Origin: an uncultured Methylophaga sp.
Lineage (GTDB): Bacteria; Pseudomonadota; Gammaproteobacteria; Nitrosococcales; Methylophagaceae
Direction of reading: 5' to 3'
DNA length: 64,000 bases
Assembly (NCBI RefSeq): GCF_947259025.1
Contig: NZ_CAMYKO010000002.1
Coordinates: 186,001 to 250,000 of the forward strand
How positions within the stretch are numbered: position 1 is the stretch's first letter; the number at the start of each line of letters is the position of its first letter. Positions 20,539-30,065 of the stretch are shown here, piece after piece. The position numbers and the translations under genes are program-made. A model generated the notes under the pieces. That model saw only the letters and a program-made list of their open reading frames with translations, was not told the origin of the DNA and searched no databases.

Positions 20539-21138
20539 ATGGAACAGGTAATTTTTTACGGCTTTGCTGCCATTTTGCTGTTTGCTGCCACCATGGTGAT
20601 CACGGTCAGTAACCCGGTCAAAGCGGCCTTGTTTCTGGTGCTGGCATTTTTTACCAGTGCTGCCATCTGGCTGATGCTGCATGCCGAGTTTCTGGCGATC
20701 AGTCTGGTACTGGTCTATGTAGGCGCAGTGCTGGTGCTGTTTCTGTTTGTGGTGATGATGCTGGATATTGATCTGGCACCGCTGAAAGAAGGGTTTACCC
20801 GTTATCTGCCGCTGGGCATTCTGGTGGCAGCCTTGATCGTGGTAGAGATGATTACCGTGCTGAATGCACCGCAGTTTGATGTGCTGCCAGCAGCAGCCGA
20901 AGACGGCAGTAATACCCGTGTATTGGGACGTTTGCTTTATACCGTTTACGTCTATCCCTTTGAAATCGCCTCGGTGATCCTGACCGTGGCCATTGTCGCC
21001 GCGATTACCCTGACCCTGCGTGAACATCAGCGTAAATTGCAGGATGTGGGCAAACAGGTGGCAGTGCGTCGCGAGGATCGCGTCAGGCTGGTGAATCTGC
21101 GTGAGCCAAAACAAGACAAGGGAGAAGAAACATCATGA
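20539..21138 (+). CDS. nuoJ: NADH-quinone oxidoreductase subunit J
   Basis: NuoJ is a five-helix membrane subunit. The third helix contains the conserved [20 protein letters not shown], which includes the pi-bulge implicated in coupling. Length is 199 residues, with a hydrophilic C-terminus rich in Arg and Lys. The ATG abuts the nuoI stop with no gap, and its own stop overlaps nuoK by 4 nt, so translation is coupled through I-J-K. Confidence 0.96.
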   Translation: MEQVIFYGFAAILLFAATMVITVSNPVKAALFLVLAFFTSAAIWLMLHAEFLAISLVLVYVGAVLVLFLFVVMMLDIDLAPLKEGFTRYLPLGILVAALIVVEMITVLNAPQFDVLPAAAEDGSNTRVLGRLLYTVYVYPFEIASVILTVAIVAAITLTLREHQRKLQDVGKQVAVRREDRVRLVNLREPKQDKGEETS

Positions 21139-21440
21139 TTGTCTTGTCGGACTACCTGATACTGGCAGCCATTTTATTCAGCCTGGCGGTGGCCGGTATT
21201 TTCATCAACCGTAAAAACATCATTATTCTGCTGATGTGCATCGAACTGATGCTGCTGGCAGTAAACCTAAATTTTGTGGCGTTCTCGCATTTCTCGGGCG
21301 ACCCGGCCGGGCAGGTGTTTGTCTTCTTTATTCTCACCGTAGCAGCGGCCGAAGCGGCGATTGGTCTGGCGATTCTGGTGCTGCTGTTCCGTAACCTCAG
21401 CACTATCAATGTCTCCGATATGGACAGGCTCAAAGGATAG
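21135..21440 (+). CDS. nuoK: NADH-quinone oxidoreductase subunit K
   Basis: NuoK is a 101-residue, three-helix membrane subunit related to MrpC. The conserved membrane glutamates are visible in [20 protein letters not shown] and in [17 protein letters not shown]. It begins with an ATGA overlap with nuoJ and is followed by nuoL after 3 nt. Confidence 0.97.
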   Translation: MIVLSDYLILAAILFSLAVAGIFINRKNIIILLMCIELMLLAVNLNFVAFSHFSGDPAGQVFVFFILTVAAAEAAIGLAILVLLFRNLSTINVSDMDRLKG

Positions 21441-21443
21441 CGC

Positions 21444-23384
21444 ATGAAGGGACTCTTGCTCACCATTGTTCTTGCCCCGCTGCTCGGCGCCATTATTGCC
21501 GGTTTTTTTGGTAAACAGATTGGCCGCACCTGGGCGCACCGGGTCACGATTGGCGGCGTTGGCGTGGCTTTCGCCTTGTCTGTGTGGGTGTTCAAGCTGG
21601 TTGTGGCCGATGGTGTTTATTACAACGACAGCATTTATCAATGGCTGCAGGCGGGATCGCTGACTCTGGAAATCGGCTTTATGGTCGATTCCTTAACGGC
21701 GGTGATGATGACCGTGGTGACTTTCGTCTCGCTGATGGTGCATATCTACACTATCGGTTACATGCATGATGATGACGGCTACAGCCGTTTTTTCAGTTAT
21801 ATCTCGCTGTTTACCTTTGCCATGCTGATGCTGGTGATGTCCAACAACTTCCTGCAGTTATTTTTCGGCTGGGAAGCGGTGGGGCTGGTGTCCTACCTGT
21901 TGATTGGGTTCTGGTATAAAAAGCCCACAGCGATCTATGCCAACCTCAAAGCTTTTCTGGTCAATCGCGTCGGTGACTTCGGGTTTTTGCTGGGCATTGC
22001 CGCGGTGTTGATGTACGCAGGCAGTCTGGATTATATCCAGGTGTTTGCCCAGGCGCCGGCGATGGCCGAGAAAAATATCGTCATCTTCGGTGATGCCCAG
22101 TGGTCGGTGATGACCGTCACCTGTATTTTGCTGTTTATCGGTGCCATGGGTAAATCAGCGCAGGTGCCTTTACATGTCTGGTTGCCCGACTCGATGGAAG
22201 GCCCGACCCCGATATCGGCCCTGATCCACGCTGCCACCATGGTCACCGCCGGTATTTTTATGGTCGCCAGAATGTCGCCGCTGTTTGAACTGTCGGAAAC
22301 GGCACTGTCGTTTATCCTGATTATTGGTGCCGTTACCGCGCTGTTTATGGGGCTGCTGGGTTTGGTGCAGAACGATATCAAGCGGGTGATTGCCTATTCG
22401 ACACTGTCACAGCTGGGTTATATGACGGTCGCATTGGGCGCCTCAGCCTACGCTGCCGGGATTTTTCATCTGCTCACCCACGCTTTTTTCAAGGCGCTGC
22501 TGTTCCTGGCCGCCGGGTCGGTGATTATCGCCCTGCATCATCAGCAGGATATGCGGCAAATGGGCGGACTCAGGAAATATATGCCCATCACTTACTGGAC
22601 CAGTTTGATTGGTTCTCTGGCATTAATTGGTTTTCCGGGGCTGTCGGGCTTTTTCTCCAAGGACGCCATTATCGAGGCCGTGCATGCCTCGAGTATCCCC
22701 GGCAGCGACTTTGCCTATTTTGCCGTGCTGGTGGGGGTTTTTATCACCGCCCTTTACAGTTTCCGCCTGTTTTTCCTGGTGTTTCACGGTGAAGAGCGCT
22801 TTGACAGTCACGGCCACAAGCCGCATGAATCGCCCTGGGTAGTGACGCTGCCGCTGATTGCGCTGGCCATTCCATCGGTGTTGGCCGGGTATTTTATCGG
22901 TGACGTGGTGTTCGGCCGTTTCTTTGGTAATGCGATTTTTGTTGCCGGGCCGCGCGACGTGCTGGGTCAGCTCGGCAGTCATTACCATGGCGTCTGGGCC
23001 TTTATGCTGCACGGCTTGCAGGCCTTGCCTTTCTGGCTGGCCATCGCCGGTGTGGCCATGGCCTGGTATCTCTATATGCATCGGCCTGAAATTCCGGGCA
23101 TGCTCAAAGCCAGGTTACACGGCCTGCACAGCCTGCTGGATAACAAATACGGCTTTGACAGTTTCAACGATAAGGTCTTTGCTGCCGGCTCACGTGGTAT
23201 CGGCGGTCTGTTATGGCGGGTTGGTGATCGCTTTTTGATTGATGGCGCCGTGGTCAACGGCACCGCTAAAACGGTTGACTGGGTAGCCAGGCTGGTGCGA
23301 CAAGTGCAGTCGGGTTACCTGTACCATTATGCGTTTGCAATGATAGTAGGGGTGTGGCTGCTGCTGACCCTGTTTGTAGGTTAA
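21444..23384 (+). CDS. nuoL: NADH-quinone oxidoreductase subunit L
   Basis: NuoL is the distal antiporter-like proton-pumping subunit with a long lateral helix at its C-terminus. The 646-residue protein has about sixteen helices. The key Glu lies in FFGWEAVGLVSYLLIGFW, and conserved Lys and His residues in GAMGKSAQVPLHVWLPDSM, ALIHAATMV and THAFFKALLFL. The C-terminal 100 residues include the amphipathic connecting segment and a final anchor helix. The gene order L-M-N is standard. Confidence 0.98.
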   Translation: MKGLLLTIVLAPLLGAIIAGFFGKQIGRTWAHRVTIGGVGVAFALSVWVFKLVVADGVYYNDSIYQWLQAGSLTLEIGFMVDSLTAVMMTVVTFVSLMVHIYTIGYMHDDDGYSRFFSYISLFTFAMLMLVMSNNFLQLFFGWEAVGLVSYLLIGFWYKKPTAIYANLKAFLVNRVGDFGFLLGIAAVLMYAGSLDYIQVFAQAPAMAEKNIVIFGDAQWSVMTVTCILLFIGAMGKSAQVPLHVWLPDSMEGPTPISALIHAATMVTAGIFMVARMSPLFELSETALSFILIIGAVTALFMGLLGLVQNDIKRVIAYSTLSQLGYMTVALGASAYAAGIFHLLTHAFFKALLFLAAGSVIIALHHQQDMRQMGGLRKYMPITYWTSLIGSLALIGFPGLSGFFSKDAIIEAVHASSIPGSDFAYFAVLVGVFITALYSFRLFFLVFHGEERFDSHGHKPHESPWVVTLPLIALAIPSVLAGYFIGDVVFGRFFGNAIFVAGPRDVLGQLGSHYHGVWAFMLHGLQALPFWLAIAGVAMAWYLYMHRPEIPGMLKARLHGLHSLLDNKYGFDSFNDKVFAAGSRGIGGLLWRVGDRFLIDGAVVNGTAKTVDWVARLVRQVQSGYLYHYAFAMIVGVWLLLTLFVG

Positions 23385-23393
23385 AGGACTGGG

Positions 23394-24905
23394 ATGCTTG
23401 CAGAGTTGCCTTTACTGAGTCTGCTTATCTGGCTGCCGATTGCCGGTGGTGTGATTGCGCTGTTGCTGGGCGATGAACGCGCTTTGCTCAAACCTTTCGC
23501 GCTCGCTATCGCCGCAGTGACGATGGTGCTGTCATTCGGGCTTTATATCGGCTTTGACAGCAGCACACATCAGATGCAGTTTGTGGAAAAAGCGCCGTGG
23601 ATAGAGACGTTTAAGATCTTCTACCACCTGGGTGTCGACGGTTTTTCCATGCCGCTGATCATTCTCACCACCATTTCCACCTTGCTGGTGGTGGTGGCCG
23701 CCTGGGAAGTGATTCAGCACCGCCTGAGCCAATACCTGGCCGCCTTTTTGATTATGGAAGGGCTGATGCTGGCGGTATTTTCAGCGCTGGATGCGGTGCT
23801 GTTTTACGTGTTTTTCGAGGCGATGCTGATCCCACTGTTCCTGGTGATTGGCATCTGGGGCGGACCCAACCGGGTCTATGCGACTATCAAGTTTTTCCTT
23901 TATACCTTCTTCGGTTCGGTATTTTTGCTGCTGGCTTTGCTTTACCTGCGTCATGTCAGTGACAGCTTTGCCATTCTGGATTTTCACAACGTCGCCTTGT
24001 CCCTGGATGAACAAATCTGGCTGCTACTGGCGTTTCTGATTGCTTTTGCGGTCAAGGTACCCATGTGGCCGGTGCATACCTGGCTGCCCGATGCCCACGT
24101 CGAGGCGCCGACCGGCGGTTCGGTGATCCTGGCAGCGATTACCTTGAAAATTGGTGGCTACGGCTTTTTACGATTTGCCCTGCCGATCGCCCCCGATGCC
24201 AGTCTGGCACTGGACTGGTTGATTATCGCCCTATCGCTGATAGCGGTGGTTTATATCGGTTTTGTGGCACTGGCGCAGACCGATCTGAAAAAACTGATTG
24301 CCTATTCCAGTATTGCGCATATGGGCTTTGTCACGCTGGGCCTGTTTATCGTATTTGATATTTTTGCCAACGCGGCGACTGGCAGCGGGGCGATACTGGC
24401 GATTGAAGGGGCGATGGTGCAGATGATTTCGCACGGCTTTATTTCCGCGGCCATGTTCCTCGCTGTCGGCGTCTTGTATGACCGCATGCATACCCGCGAT
24501 ATTCAGGCTTATGGCGGTGTGGTCAACACCATGCCGGTGTTTGCGGCTTTTGCCGTATTTTTTGCCATGGCCAATGCCGGATTGCCCGGCACCTCGGGGT
24601 TTGTCGGTGAGTTTATGGTGATCCTGGCGGCGTTCCAGGCCAACTTCTGGTTTGCCTTCCTGGCTGCGACCACCTTGATTCTGGGTGCCGCTTACACCTT
24701 GTGGATGGTCAAGCGGGTGTTTTTCGGGGAAGTGGCCAATGATGAGGTTCAAGCCCTGTCGGACATCAACCGGCGGGAATTCTGGATGCTGGCCTCGCTG
24801 GCGGTCATTGTTCTGCTGCTGGGCGTCTGGCCTGAGCCACTGCTCGACGTAATGCACACCTCAGTGGAAAATTTACTTACCCAGGTCGCCCAGTCGAAAC
24901 TGTAA
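23394..24905 (+). CDS. nuoM: NADH-quinone oxidoreductase subunit M
   Basis: NuoM is the second antiporter-like proton-translocating subunit. The 503-residue sequence has about fourteen helices. The conserved Glu is in YVFFEAMLIPLFLVIGIWGG, and the Lys/His path in AFAVKVPMWPVHTWLPDAH and FSSIAHMGFVTLG-like segments (here YSSIAHMGF). It lies 9 nt after nuoL and 16 nt before nuoN. Confidence 0.98.
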   Translation: MLAELPLLSLLIWLPIAGGVIALLLGDERALLKPFALAIAAVTMVLSFGLYIGFDSSTHQMQFVEKAPWIETFKIFYHLGVDGFSMPLIILTTISTLLVVVAAWEVIQHRLSQYLAAFLIMEGLMLAVFSALDAVLFYVFFEAMLIPLFLVIGIWGGPNRVYATIKFFLYTFFGSVFLLLALLYLRHVSDSFAILDFHNVALSLDEQIWLLLAFLIAFAVKVPMWPVHTWLPDAHVEAPTGGSVILAAITLKIGGYGFLRFALPIAPDASLALDWLIIALSLIAVVYIGFVALAQTDLKKLIAYSSIAHMGFVTLGLFIVFDIFANAATGSGAILAIEGAMVQMISHGFISAAMFLAVGVLYDRMHTRDIQAYGGVVNTMPVFAAFAVFFAMANAGLPGTSGFVGEFMVILAAFQANFWFAFLAATTLILGAAYTLWMVKRVFFGEVANDEVQALSDINRREFWMLASLAVIVLLLGVWPEPLLDVMHTSVENLLTQVAQSKL

Positions 24906-24921
24906 AAGGATAAGCGCAGAA

Positions 24922-26352
24922 ATGTTTCAGGTTCCCAATATGCTGTTTGTGCTGCCGGAGATGGTCATGCTGGCCATGGCCTGCGTAATCCTGTTGCTAG
25001 TCGCTTTTACCGGCACACGCCAAATCCATTGGGTGATCGGGCTGAGCCAGTTCACCTTGTTCATCACAGCGCTGATTGTGGTCTGGAATATGGGCGAGGG
25101 CGGACTGACCTTTTCCGGTACCTATATCAAGGACAACCTCAGTGATGTGCTGAAAGTCTTTGTCTGTGTGATCAATATGCTGGTGCTGCTTTACTCAAGC
25201 CGCTACCTCAAAGCCCGCGGACTGAGGCAGGGCGAGTTTTATGTATTGGCAGTGTTTTCAACGCTGGGCATGCTGATCATGGTGTCGGCCTATCATCTGC
25301 TCACGCTTTACCTGGGACTGGAACTGATGTCGCTGTGCCTCTATGCCATGGTGGCGATGCAGCGTGACTCGGCGGTGGCCACCGAAGCGGCGATGAAATA
25401 TTTTATCCTTGGCAGTATTGCCTCGGGCATGCTGTTGTATGGCATGTCGATTATCTATGGTATCACCGGCAGTCTGGGCATTAACGACATTGCGTTGGCA
25501 GTGGCTGGCAGCGTCGGCGATGACAGCATTCTGAGTTTCGGCATTGTGTTCCTGGTGATTGGTATTGGCTTCAAATACGGTGCCGTGCCGTTTCATATGT
25601 GGCTGCCTGATGTGTATCACGGGGCGCCGACCGCAATGACACTGTTTATTGCCGCCGCGCCCAAGGTGGCGGCGTTTGCCATGCTGATTCGCTTGCTCGC
25701 CGAGGGCCTGCTGGACTTGCAGCATTATTGGCAGGATATGCTGATCATGCTGGCACTGTTATCGATGATCATCGGTAATATTGTGGCGATTGCCCAGAGT
25801 AATCTGAAGCGGATGCTGGCATACTCCACCATCTCCCATGTCGGCTTTTTGTTAATGGGTGTGTTGTCGGGGACCGATGAGGGCTTTGCCGCATCGATGT
25901 TTTACACGCTGATTTACGCTTTGATGACGCTGGGGGCTTTCGGCATGATTCTGCTGCTCAGTCGCCAGGGCTTTGAAGCTGAGAATATTGACGATTTTAA
26001 AGGGCTCAGTGACAGTCATCCCTGGTTTGCGCTGTTGATGCTGATCCTGATGTTCTCGATGGCGGGCATTCCGCCGCTGGCCGGCTTTTATGCCAAACTG
26101 TTAGTGATCAAGGCGGCGATAGATGTCGATTTGCTGCTGGTTGCACTGGTGGCTGTGGTGACTTCGGTGATTGGCGCGTTTTATTATCTGCGGGTGATCA
26201 AGGTGATGTATTTTGACAAGCCCCTGGTCACACACCGGCTTGATGCCGGCAGGCCAATGCAGATCGCGCTCAGCGTCAATGTGCTGATGATTTTGCTATT
26301 GGGGCTGTTCCCCGGCGCGCTGATGCAGCTTTGTTCATTCGTATTTGTTTAG
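24922..26352 (+). CDS. nuoN: NADH-quinone oxidoreductase subunit N
   Basis: NuoN is the third antiporter-like subunit, next to NuoK. The 476-residue protein has about fourteen helices, with the Glu in YLGLELMSLCLYAMVAM, the Lys in GFKYGAVPFHMWLPDVYHGAP and the second-half motif MLAYSTISHVGFLLMG. It ends the canonical nuo set. A small DUF2818 gene follows after 9 nt and is probably in the same transcript. Confidence 0.98.
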   Translation: MFQVPNMLFVLPEMVMLAMACVILLLVAFTGTRQIHWVIGLSQFTLFITALIVVWNMGEGGLTFSGTYIKDNLSDVLKVFVCVINMLVLLYSSRYLKARGLRQGEFYVLAVFSTLGMLIMVSAYHLLTLYLGLELMSLCLYAMVAMQRDSAVATEAAMKYFILGSIASGMLLYGMSIIYGITGSLGINDIALAVAGSVGDDSILSFGIVFLVIGIGFKYGAVPFHMWLPDVYHGAPTAMTLFIAAAPKVAAFAMLIRLLAEGLLDLQHYWQDMLIMLALLSMIIGNIVAIAQSNLKRMLAYSTISHVGFLLMGVLSGTDEGFAASMFYTLIYALMTLGAFGMILLLSRQGFEAENIDDFKGLSDSHPWFALLMLILMFSMAGIPPLAGFYAKLLVIKAAIDVDLLLVALVAVVTSVIGAFYYLRVIKVMYFDKPLVTHRLDAGRPMQIALSVNVLMILLLGLFPGALMQLCSFVFV

Positions 26353-26361
26353 TAGGTAACC

Positions 26362-26664
26362 ATGTCTGTCTGGCTGATGATTGCTTTGTTCGTGTTAATT
26401 GCCAACCTCCCCTGGATTGGCAACCGCGTTTTTTTTATTTATCCCATGCCGCTCAAGCCGGTCTGGGTACGGCTGGTCGAGTTAATGGTGTATTATTTTG
26501 TCAGTCTGATGATCGGCATTGCTTTCGAGATGCGTTTCTCCGGTGATATTTACACCCAGCAATGGGAGTTTTTTGTCACCACGTTAAGCCTGTTTCTGGT
26601 ACTGGCTGTACCGGGCGTCGTCTACCGTTATCAATGGTTGCCGATGCAGAAAAAGTTCAAATAG
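26362..26664 (+). CDS. DUF2818 family membrane protein
   Basis: A 100-residue protein with three predicted helices: about 3-19, 33-52 and 67-88. It contains LPWIGNRVFF near the N-terminus and matches the DUF2818 family, known mainly as a small gene downstream of nuoN in beta- and some gammaproteobacteria. It starts 9 nt after nuoN. Co-transcription suggests a role as an accessory or assembly factor for complex I, but no function has been shown that I know of. Confidence 0.85.
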   Translation: MSVWLMIALFVLIANLPWIGNRVFFIYPMPLKPVWVRLVELMVYYFVSLMIGIAFEMRFSGDIYTQQWEFFVTTLSLFLVLAVPGVVYRYQWLPMQKKFK

Positions 26665-26858
26665 ACCGCGCGGTTTTCTACCGCTAAGCCCCAGACAGAT
26701 AATAGAAAATCCGCTTTAAGCGGCGACAGACAACAATCTGTAACGTCTGTTGTGAATAATGGGTGCAACTCCTGTCAATCTAGTTTAGAATTGGCGGGTT
26801 TAACTACCGCGAAATAGCGCGGTACCGTTCGATTAACATCAATTAGAGACACAGGATT
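26665..26858 (+). promoter_or_regulatory. Structured leader upstream of fusA2
   Basis: This 194-nt gap contains several inverted repeats. They are the palindrome ACCGCGCGGT at 26665-26674, CCGCTTTAAGCGG around 26712-26724, and ACCGCG (26806-26811) with CGCGGT (26818-26823). The last lies about 35 nt before the fusA2 start. It may hold a nuo terminator and the fusA2 promoter or a regulatory leader. No consensus promoter was assigned with confidence. Confidence 0.4.
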
Positions 26859-28949
26859 ATGGCTTCTGATTTAACCAAGTACAGAAATATAGGTATCTTC
26901 GCGCACGTTGACGCGGGTAAAACCACGACAACCGAGCGTATCCTGAAACTGACCGGTAAAATCCACAAGACCGGTGAAGTTCACGAAGGTGAATCCACCA
27001 TGGACTTCATGGATCAGGAAGCCGAGCGTGGTATTACCATCCAGTCTGCTGCCACCACCTGTGCCTGGAACGACCACCGTCTGAACGTTATCGATACCCC
27101 GGGACACGTTGACTTCACTATCGAAGTGTATCGTTCTCTGAAAGTCCTCGACGGCGGTGTGGGGGTTTTCTGTGGTAGTGGTGGTGTTGAGCCGCAATCA
27201 GAAACCAACTGGCGTTATGCGAACGAATCAGAAGTTTCCCGTCTGATCTTCGTTAACAAACTGGACCGTATGGGTGCTGACTTCTACCGCGTTGTTAAAC
27301 AGGTTGAAGACGTGCTGGCGGCCACCCCGCTGGTGATGGTCCTGCCAATCGGTATCGAAGATGAATTCAAAGGTGTAGTTGATCTGCTGACCCGTAAAGC
27401 GTGGATCTGGTCTGATGATAAAGATCCTGAAAGCTACACCATCGAAGAGCCGCCAGCAGATATGGCTGATGCCGTTGAAGAATGGCGCGAAAAACTGGTC
27501 GAGACTGCCGTTGAGCAGGACGACGACCTGATGGAAAAATACCTGGAAGGTGAAGAGCCTTCTATCGACGAGCTGAAAGAATGCATCCGCAAAGGCACAT
27601 TGAACCTGTCGTTCTTCCCGACTTACTGTGGTTCAGCGTTCAAAAACAAAGGTATCCAGTTGCTGCTGGACGCCGTTGTTGACTATCTGCCTGACCCGAC
27701 TCAGGTTGATCCACAACCGGAAGTTGATCTGGAAGGTAACGAAACCGGTGAAGTGGCGACGGTTGATATCAACGGCCCACTGCGCGCACTGGCGTTCAAA
27801 ATCATGGACGACCGTTTCGGCGCCCTGACCTTTATTCGTGTTTACTCCGGTGAACTGCGTAAAGGCGACACCGTACTGAACACCTTTACCGGTAAAACCG
27901 AACGTGTTGGCCGTATGGTGGAAATGCACGCCGATGATCGTAACGAGCTTGATTACGCCCACGCCGGTGACATCGTTGCTGTGGTAGGTATGAAAGACAC
28001 TCAAACCGGTCATACACTGTGTGATCCGAAGCATCCGGCAACCCTGGAACCAATGGTCTTCCCGGATCCCGTTATCTCTATCGCGATTGCGCCTAAAGAC
28101 AAAGGCTCAGCCGAAAAACTGGGTATCGCTCTGGGTAAAATGATTAAAGAAGATCCTTCGTTCCGTGTTGAAACGGACGAAGACAGTGGCGAAACCATCA
28201 TGAAAGGCATGGGTGAGCTGCACCTGGATATCAAAGTCGATATCCTCAAGCGTACTCACAACATCGAGGTTATCGTGGGTGAACCACAAGTGGCTTACCG
28301 TGAAACCATCACCCAGCCTGTGACTGATACCTACACCCACAAAAAACAAACCGGTGGTTCAGGTCAGTTTGCCCGTATCGATTACACCATCGAGCCGGCT
28401 GAAGCAGGTACCGGTTTTGAATTTGAGTCTACTGTTACCGGTGGTAACGTACCTCGCGAATTCTGGCCTGCTGTGCAGTCTGGTTTCGCGAAGATGATGG
28501 ACAAAGGCGTACTGGCTGGCTTCCCTTGCCTGGACGTCAAAGTAAACCTGCAAGACGGTGCCTTCCACGCGGTTGACTCCTCTGCAGTCGCTTATGAGCT
28601 GGCTTCACAAGCAGCTTACCGTCAATCTATGCCGAAAGCGGGTCCGCAACTGCTGGAACCGATCATGAAAGTGGACGTGTTCACCCCGGAAGACCACGTC
28701 GGTGATGTGATTGGTGACCTGAACCGTCGTCGTGGCATGATCAAGTCTCAGGATGCAGGCCCAACCGGTGTTCGCATCAAGGCTGATGTGCCACTGAGCG
28801 AAATGTTCGGTTACATTGGCACGCTGCGTACCATGACTTCTGGTCGTGGCCAGTTCTCAATGGAATTCCTGCAATACTCACCGTGCCCGAAAAACGTGGC
28901 TGACGAGGTTATCAAGGAAGTTCAGGAACGCGAAGCGGCCAAGAAATAA
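26859..28949 (+). CDS. fusA2: Elongation factor G, second paralogue type (FusA2/EF-G1B-like)
   Basis: A translational GTPase of 696 residues. The G domain has [12 protein letters not shown] (P loop), RGITI (switch I), DTPGHVDF (G3) and VNKLDRMG (G4), followed by domains II-V ending in [21 protein letters not shown]. Segments such as [20 protein letters not shown] match the FusA2 group of Vibrio and Pseudomonas rather than the str-operon FusA. The gene stands alone with its own leader and terminator and is not next to rpsL, rpsG or tuf. In Pseudomonas aeruginosa the paired EF-Gs divide elongation and ribosome recycling. Codon use is strongly biased to CGT, GGT, AAA and GAA, as in highly expressed genes. 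Confidence 0.93.
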   Translation: MASDLTKYRNIGIFAHVDAGKTTTTERILKLTGKIHKTGEVHEGESTMDFMDQEAERGITIQSAATTCAWNDHRLNVIDTPGHVDFTIEVYRSLKVLDGGVGVFCGSGGVEPQSETNWRYANESEVSRLIFVNKLDRMGADFYRVVKQVEDVLAATPLVMVLPIGIEDEFKGVVDLLTRKAWIWSDDKDPESYTIEEPPADMADAVEEWREKLVETAVEQDDDLMEKYLEGEEPSIDELKECIRKGTLNLSFFPTYCGSAFKNKGIQLLLDAVVDYLPDPTQVDPQPEVDLEGNETGEVATVDINGPLRALAFKIMDDRFGALTFIRVYSGELRKGDTVLNTFTGKTERVGRMVEMHADDRNELDYAHAGDIVAVVGMKDTQTGHTLCDPKHPATLEPMVFPDPVISIAIAPKDKGSAEKLGIALGKMIKEDPSFRVETDEDSGETIMKGMGELHLDIKVDILKRTHNIEVIVGEPQVAYRETITQPVTDTYTHKKQTGGSGQFARIDYTIEPAEAGTGFEFESTVTGGNVPREFWPAVQSGFAKMMDKGVLAGFPCLDVKVNLQDGAFHAVDSSAVAYELASQAAYRQSMPKAGPQLLEPIMKVDVFTPEDHVGDVIGDLNRRRGMIKSQDAGPTGVRIKADVPLSEMFGYIGTLRTMTSGRGQFSMEFLQYSPCPKNVADEVIKEVQEREAAKK

Positions 28950-28971
28950 GCAGCATATTTCTGAACTAGAA

Positions 28972-29000
28972 AAAGGCCGGTTTTTACCGGCCTTTTTTTT
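28972..29000 (+). terminator. Rho-independent terminator after fusA2
   Basis: AAAGGCCGG (28972-28980) pairs with CCGGCCTTT (28987-28995) around a 6-nt loop, followed by a run of eight Ts. It is 22 nt past the fusA2 stop and is a strong intrinsic terminator. Confidence 0.95.
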
Positions 29001-29068
29001 GCCAGAATTTGGCATCTACACCGTCAAACGGTTCACGAATCAGCCATCAGTTCTTATAATTGTCATCA

Positions 29069-29145
29069 CGGAGTGTAGCTCAGCCTGGTAGAGCACTGCC
29101 TTCGGGAGGCAGGGGTCGGAGGTTCGAATCCTCTCACTCCGACCA
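29069..29145 (+). tRNA. tRNA-Pro (anticodon CGG)
   Basis: A 77-nt cloverleaf. The acceptor stem pairs CGGAGTG (29069-29075) with CACTCCG (29135-29141), followed by discriminator A and an encoded CCA. The anticodon stem CTGCC/GGCAG encloses loop TTCGGGA with anticodon CGG. The D arm (TAGCTCAGCCTGGTAGAGC) and T arm (GGAGGTTCGAATCCTC) are canonical. It is a lone tRNA in the gap between fusA2 and pagP. Confidence 0.98.
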
Positions 29146-29317
29146 TCATAAAAATGATGTCAGCCTTGTCCGTTTCTCAAGCTGCTAATTATCGTGAGCG
29201 CAGACGGTGCGGTTTAGTTGGCAAAGCAAAATAGCGAGTGCTGCATGGCAGTCAGGCCATCGATACTGAGCCTGATATCAACAGGCCGGAACCCACAATA
29301 TCAATCATTTATTAACC

Positions 29318-29336
29318 ATCTCAGCGAAGCTGAGAT
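29318..29336 (-). terminator. Perfect hairpin downstream of pagP, possible weak terminator
   Basis: ATCTCAGC and GCTGAGAT form a perfect 8-bp stem with a 3-nt loop, 47 nt beyond the pagP stop on the minus strand. The following sequence is not a strong T tract, so termination is uncertain. The rest of 29146-29382 shows no gene. Confidence 0.4.
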
Positions 29337-29382
29337 TTGATTGCTTTCTGCTTGACGTCAACTCCTCCATTGAAAGACAGTG

Positions 29383-29961
29383 TCAGTCAAACTCCCAACG
29401 TAACCAGCCAAACAGCACATTGCCCTTATTGCGAAGGCCGGGCACATAAGTGGCCTGAAAGTTGAGGCTTTTATAACCGACTGAGGCCAGCGGTAACAGG
29501 TAAGGTACCGGAATATAGTTCCAGTTCTCGCGCATGGTGATGCCGGCAGTGAGGCCCAGGCCCAATCGAAGGTCCTGGTGCTGATCCAGAGGCCGCCAGA
29601 TCTTTTCGTAGCCATAACCACCTACAGGCTCCCACGCGTATTGTGAGTCCTTGAACAGCATCAGATACAAGCCATGCCAGTCACCATCGGCATCATAACG
29701 GGTCAGGCCGTAACCAGCTCCCCAGGGCGTTTCATTGTATTCGTCGCGACGGTCCTTATCCCAGGCAAAAGGTGGATGCCAGGCAATCACAGGTAAATAC
29801 AAACTTTGATGTGATGGCGAATCCCAGGTCTCGAGGCTGTTGAGTTTGAGTCGTTCCCACAACACGATGGGCAGGGCGTTATCAGTCTGTTCCGGTTCAT
29901 CACCGGCCAGCGCAGAACAGCAAAACGCCACTAAGGAAAAAAGCGATAAGTGGATCCACAT
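29383..29961 (-). CDS. pagP: Lipid A palmitoyltransferase PagP
   Basis: PagP is an outer-membrane beta-barrel enzyme that moves a palmitate from a phospholipid to lipid A, raising resistance to cationic peptides. The 192-residue precursor has an N-terminal signal segment (about 1-20, ending SALAG). It aligns throughout with E. coli Pag[18 protein letters not shown], the [14 protein letters not shown] strand, [13 protein letters not shown], and [19 protein letters not shown]. The catalytic residues correspond to His62, Asp105 and Ser106. An AGGAGG site lies just before the ATG. It is divergent from the cupredoxin gene, 104 nt start to start. Confidence 0.95.
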   Translation of the reverse strand: MWIHLSLFSLVAFCCSALAGDEPEQTDNALPIVLWERLKLNSLETWDSPSHQSLYLPVIAWHPPFAWDKDRRDEYNETPWGAGYGLTRYDADGDWHGLYLMLFKDSQYAWEPVGGYGYEKIWRPLDQHQDLRLGLGLTAGITMRENWNYIPVPYLLPLASVGYKSLNFQATYVPGLRNKGNVLFGWLRWEFD

Positions 29962-30065
29962 AGCCAGCCTCCTGAAGACTGTCTTCCGATTTTAAGATAG
30001 CATGACAGAAACTATCCGGCTCAGCTTTCGTCGAAACCGGAGAGTTGTTTAAAGAGGAGTCAGGA

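Noticed and set aside
19912-21114. 400-codon open frame on the minus strand across nuoH-nuoJ
   Set aside because: It lies antisense to three certain nuo genes and its His/Gln-rich translation has no recognisable domain, so it is a shadow of biased codon use.
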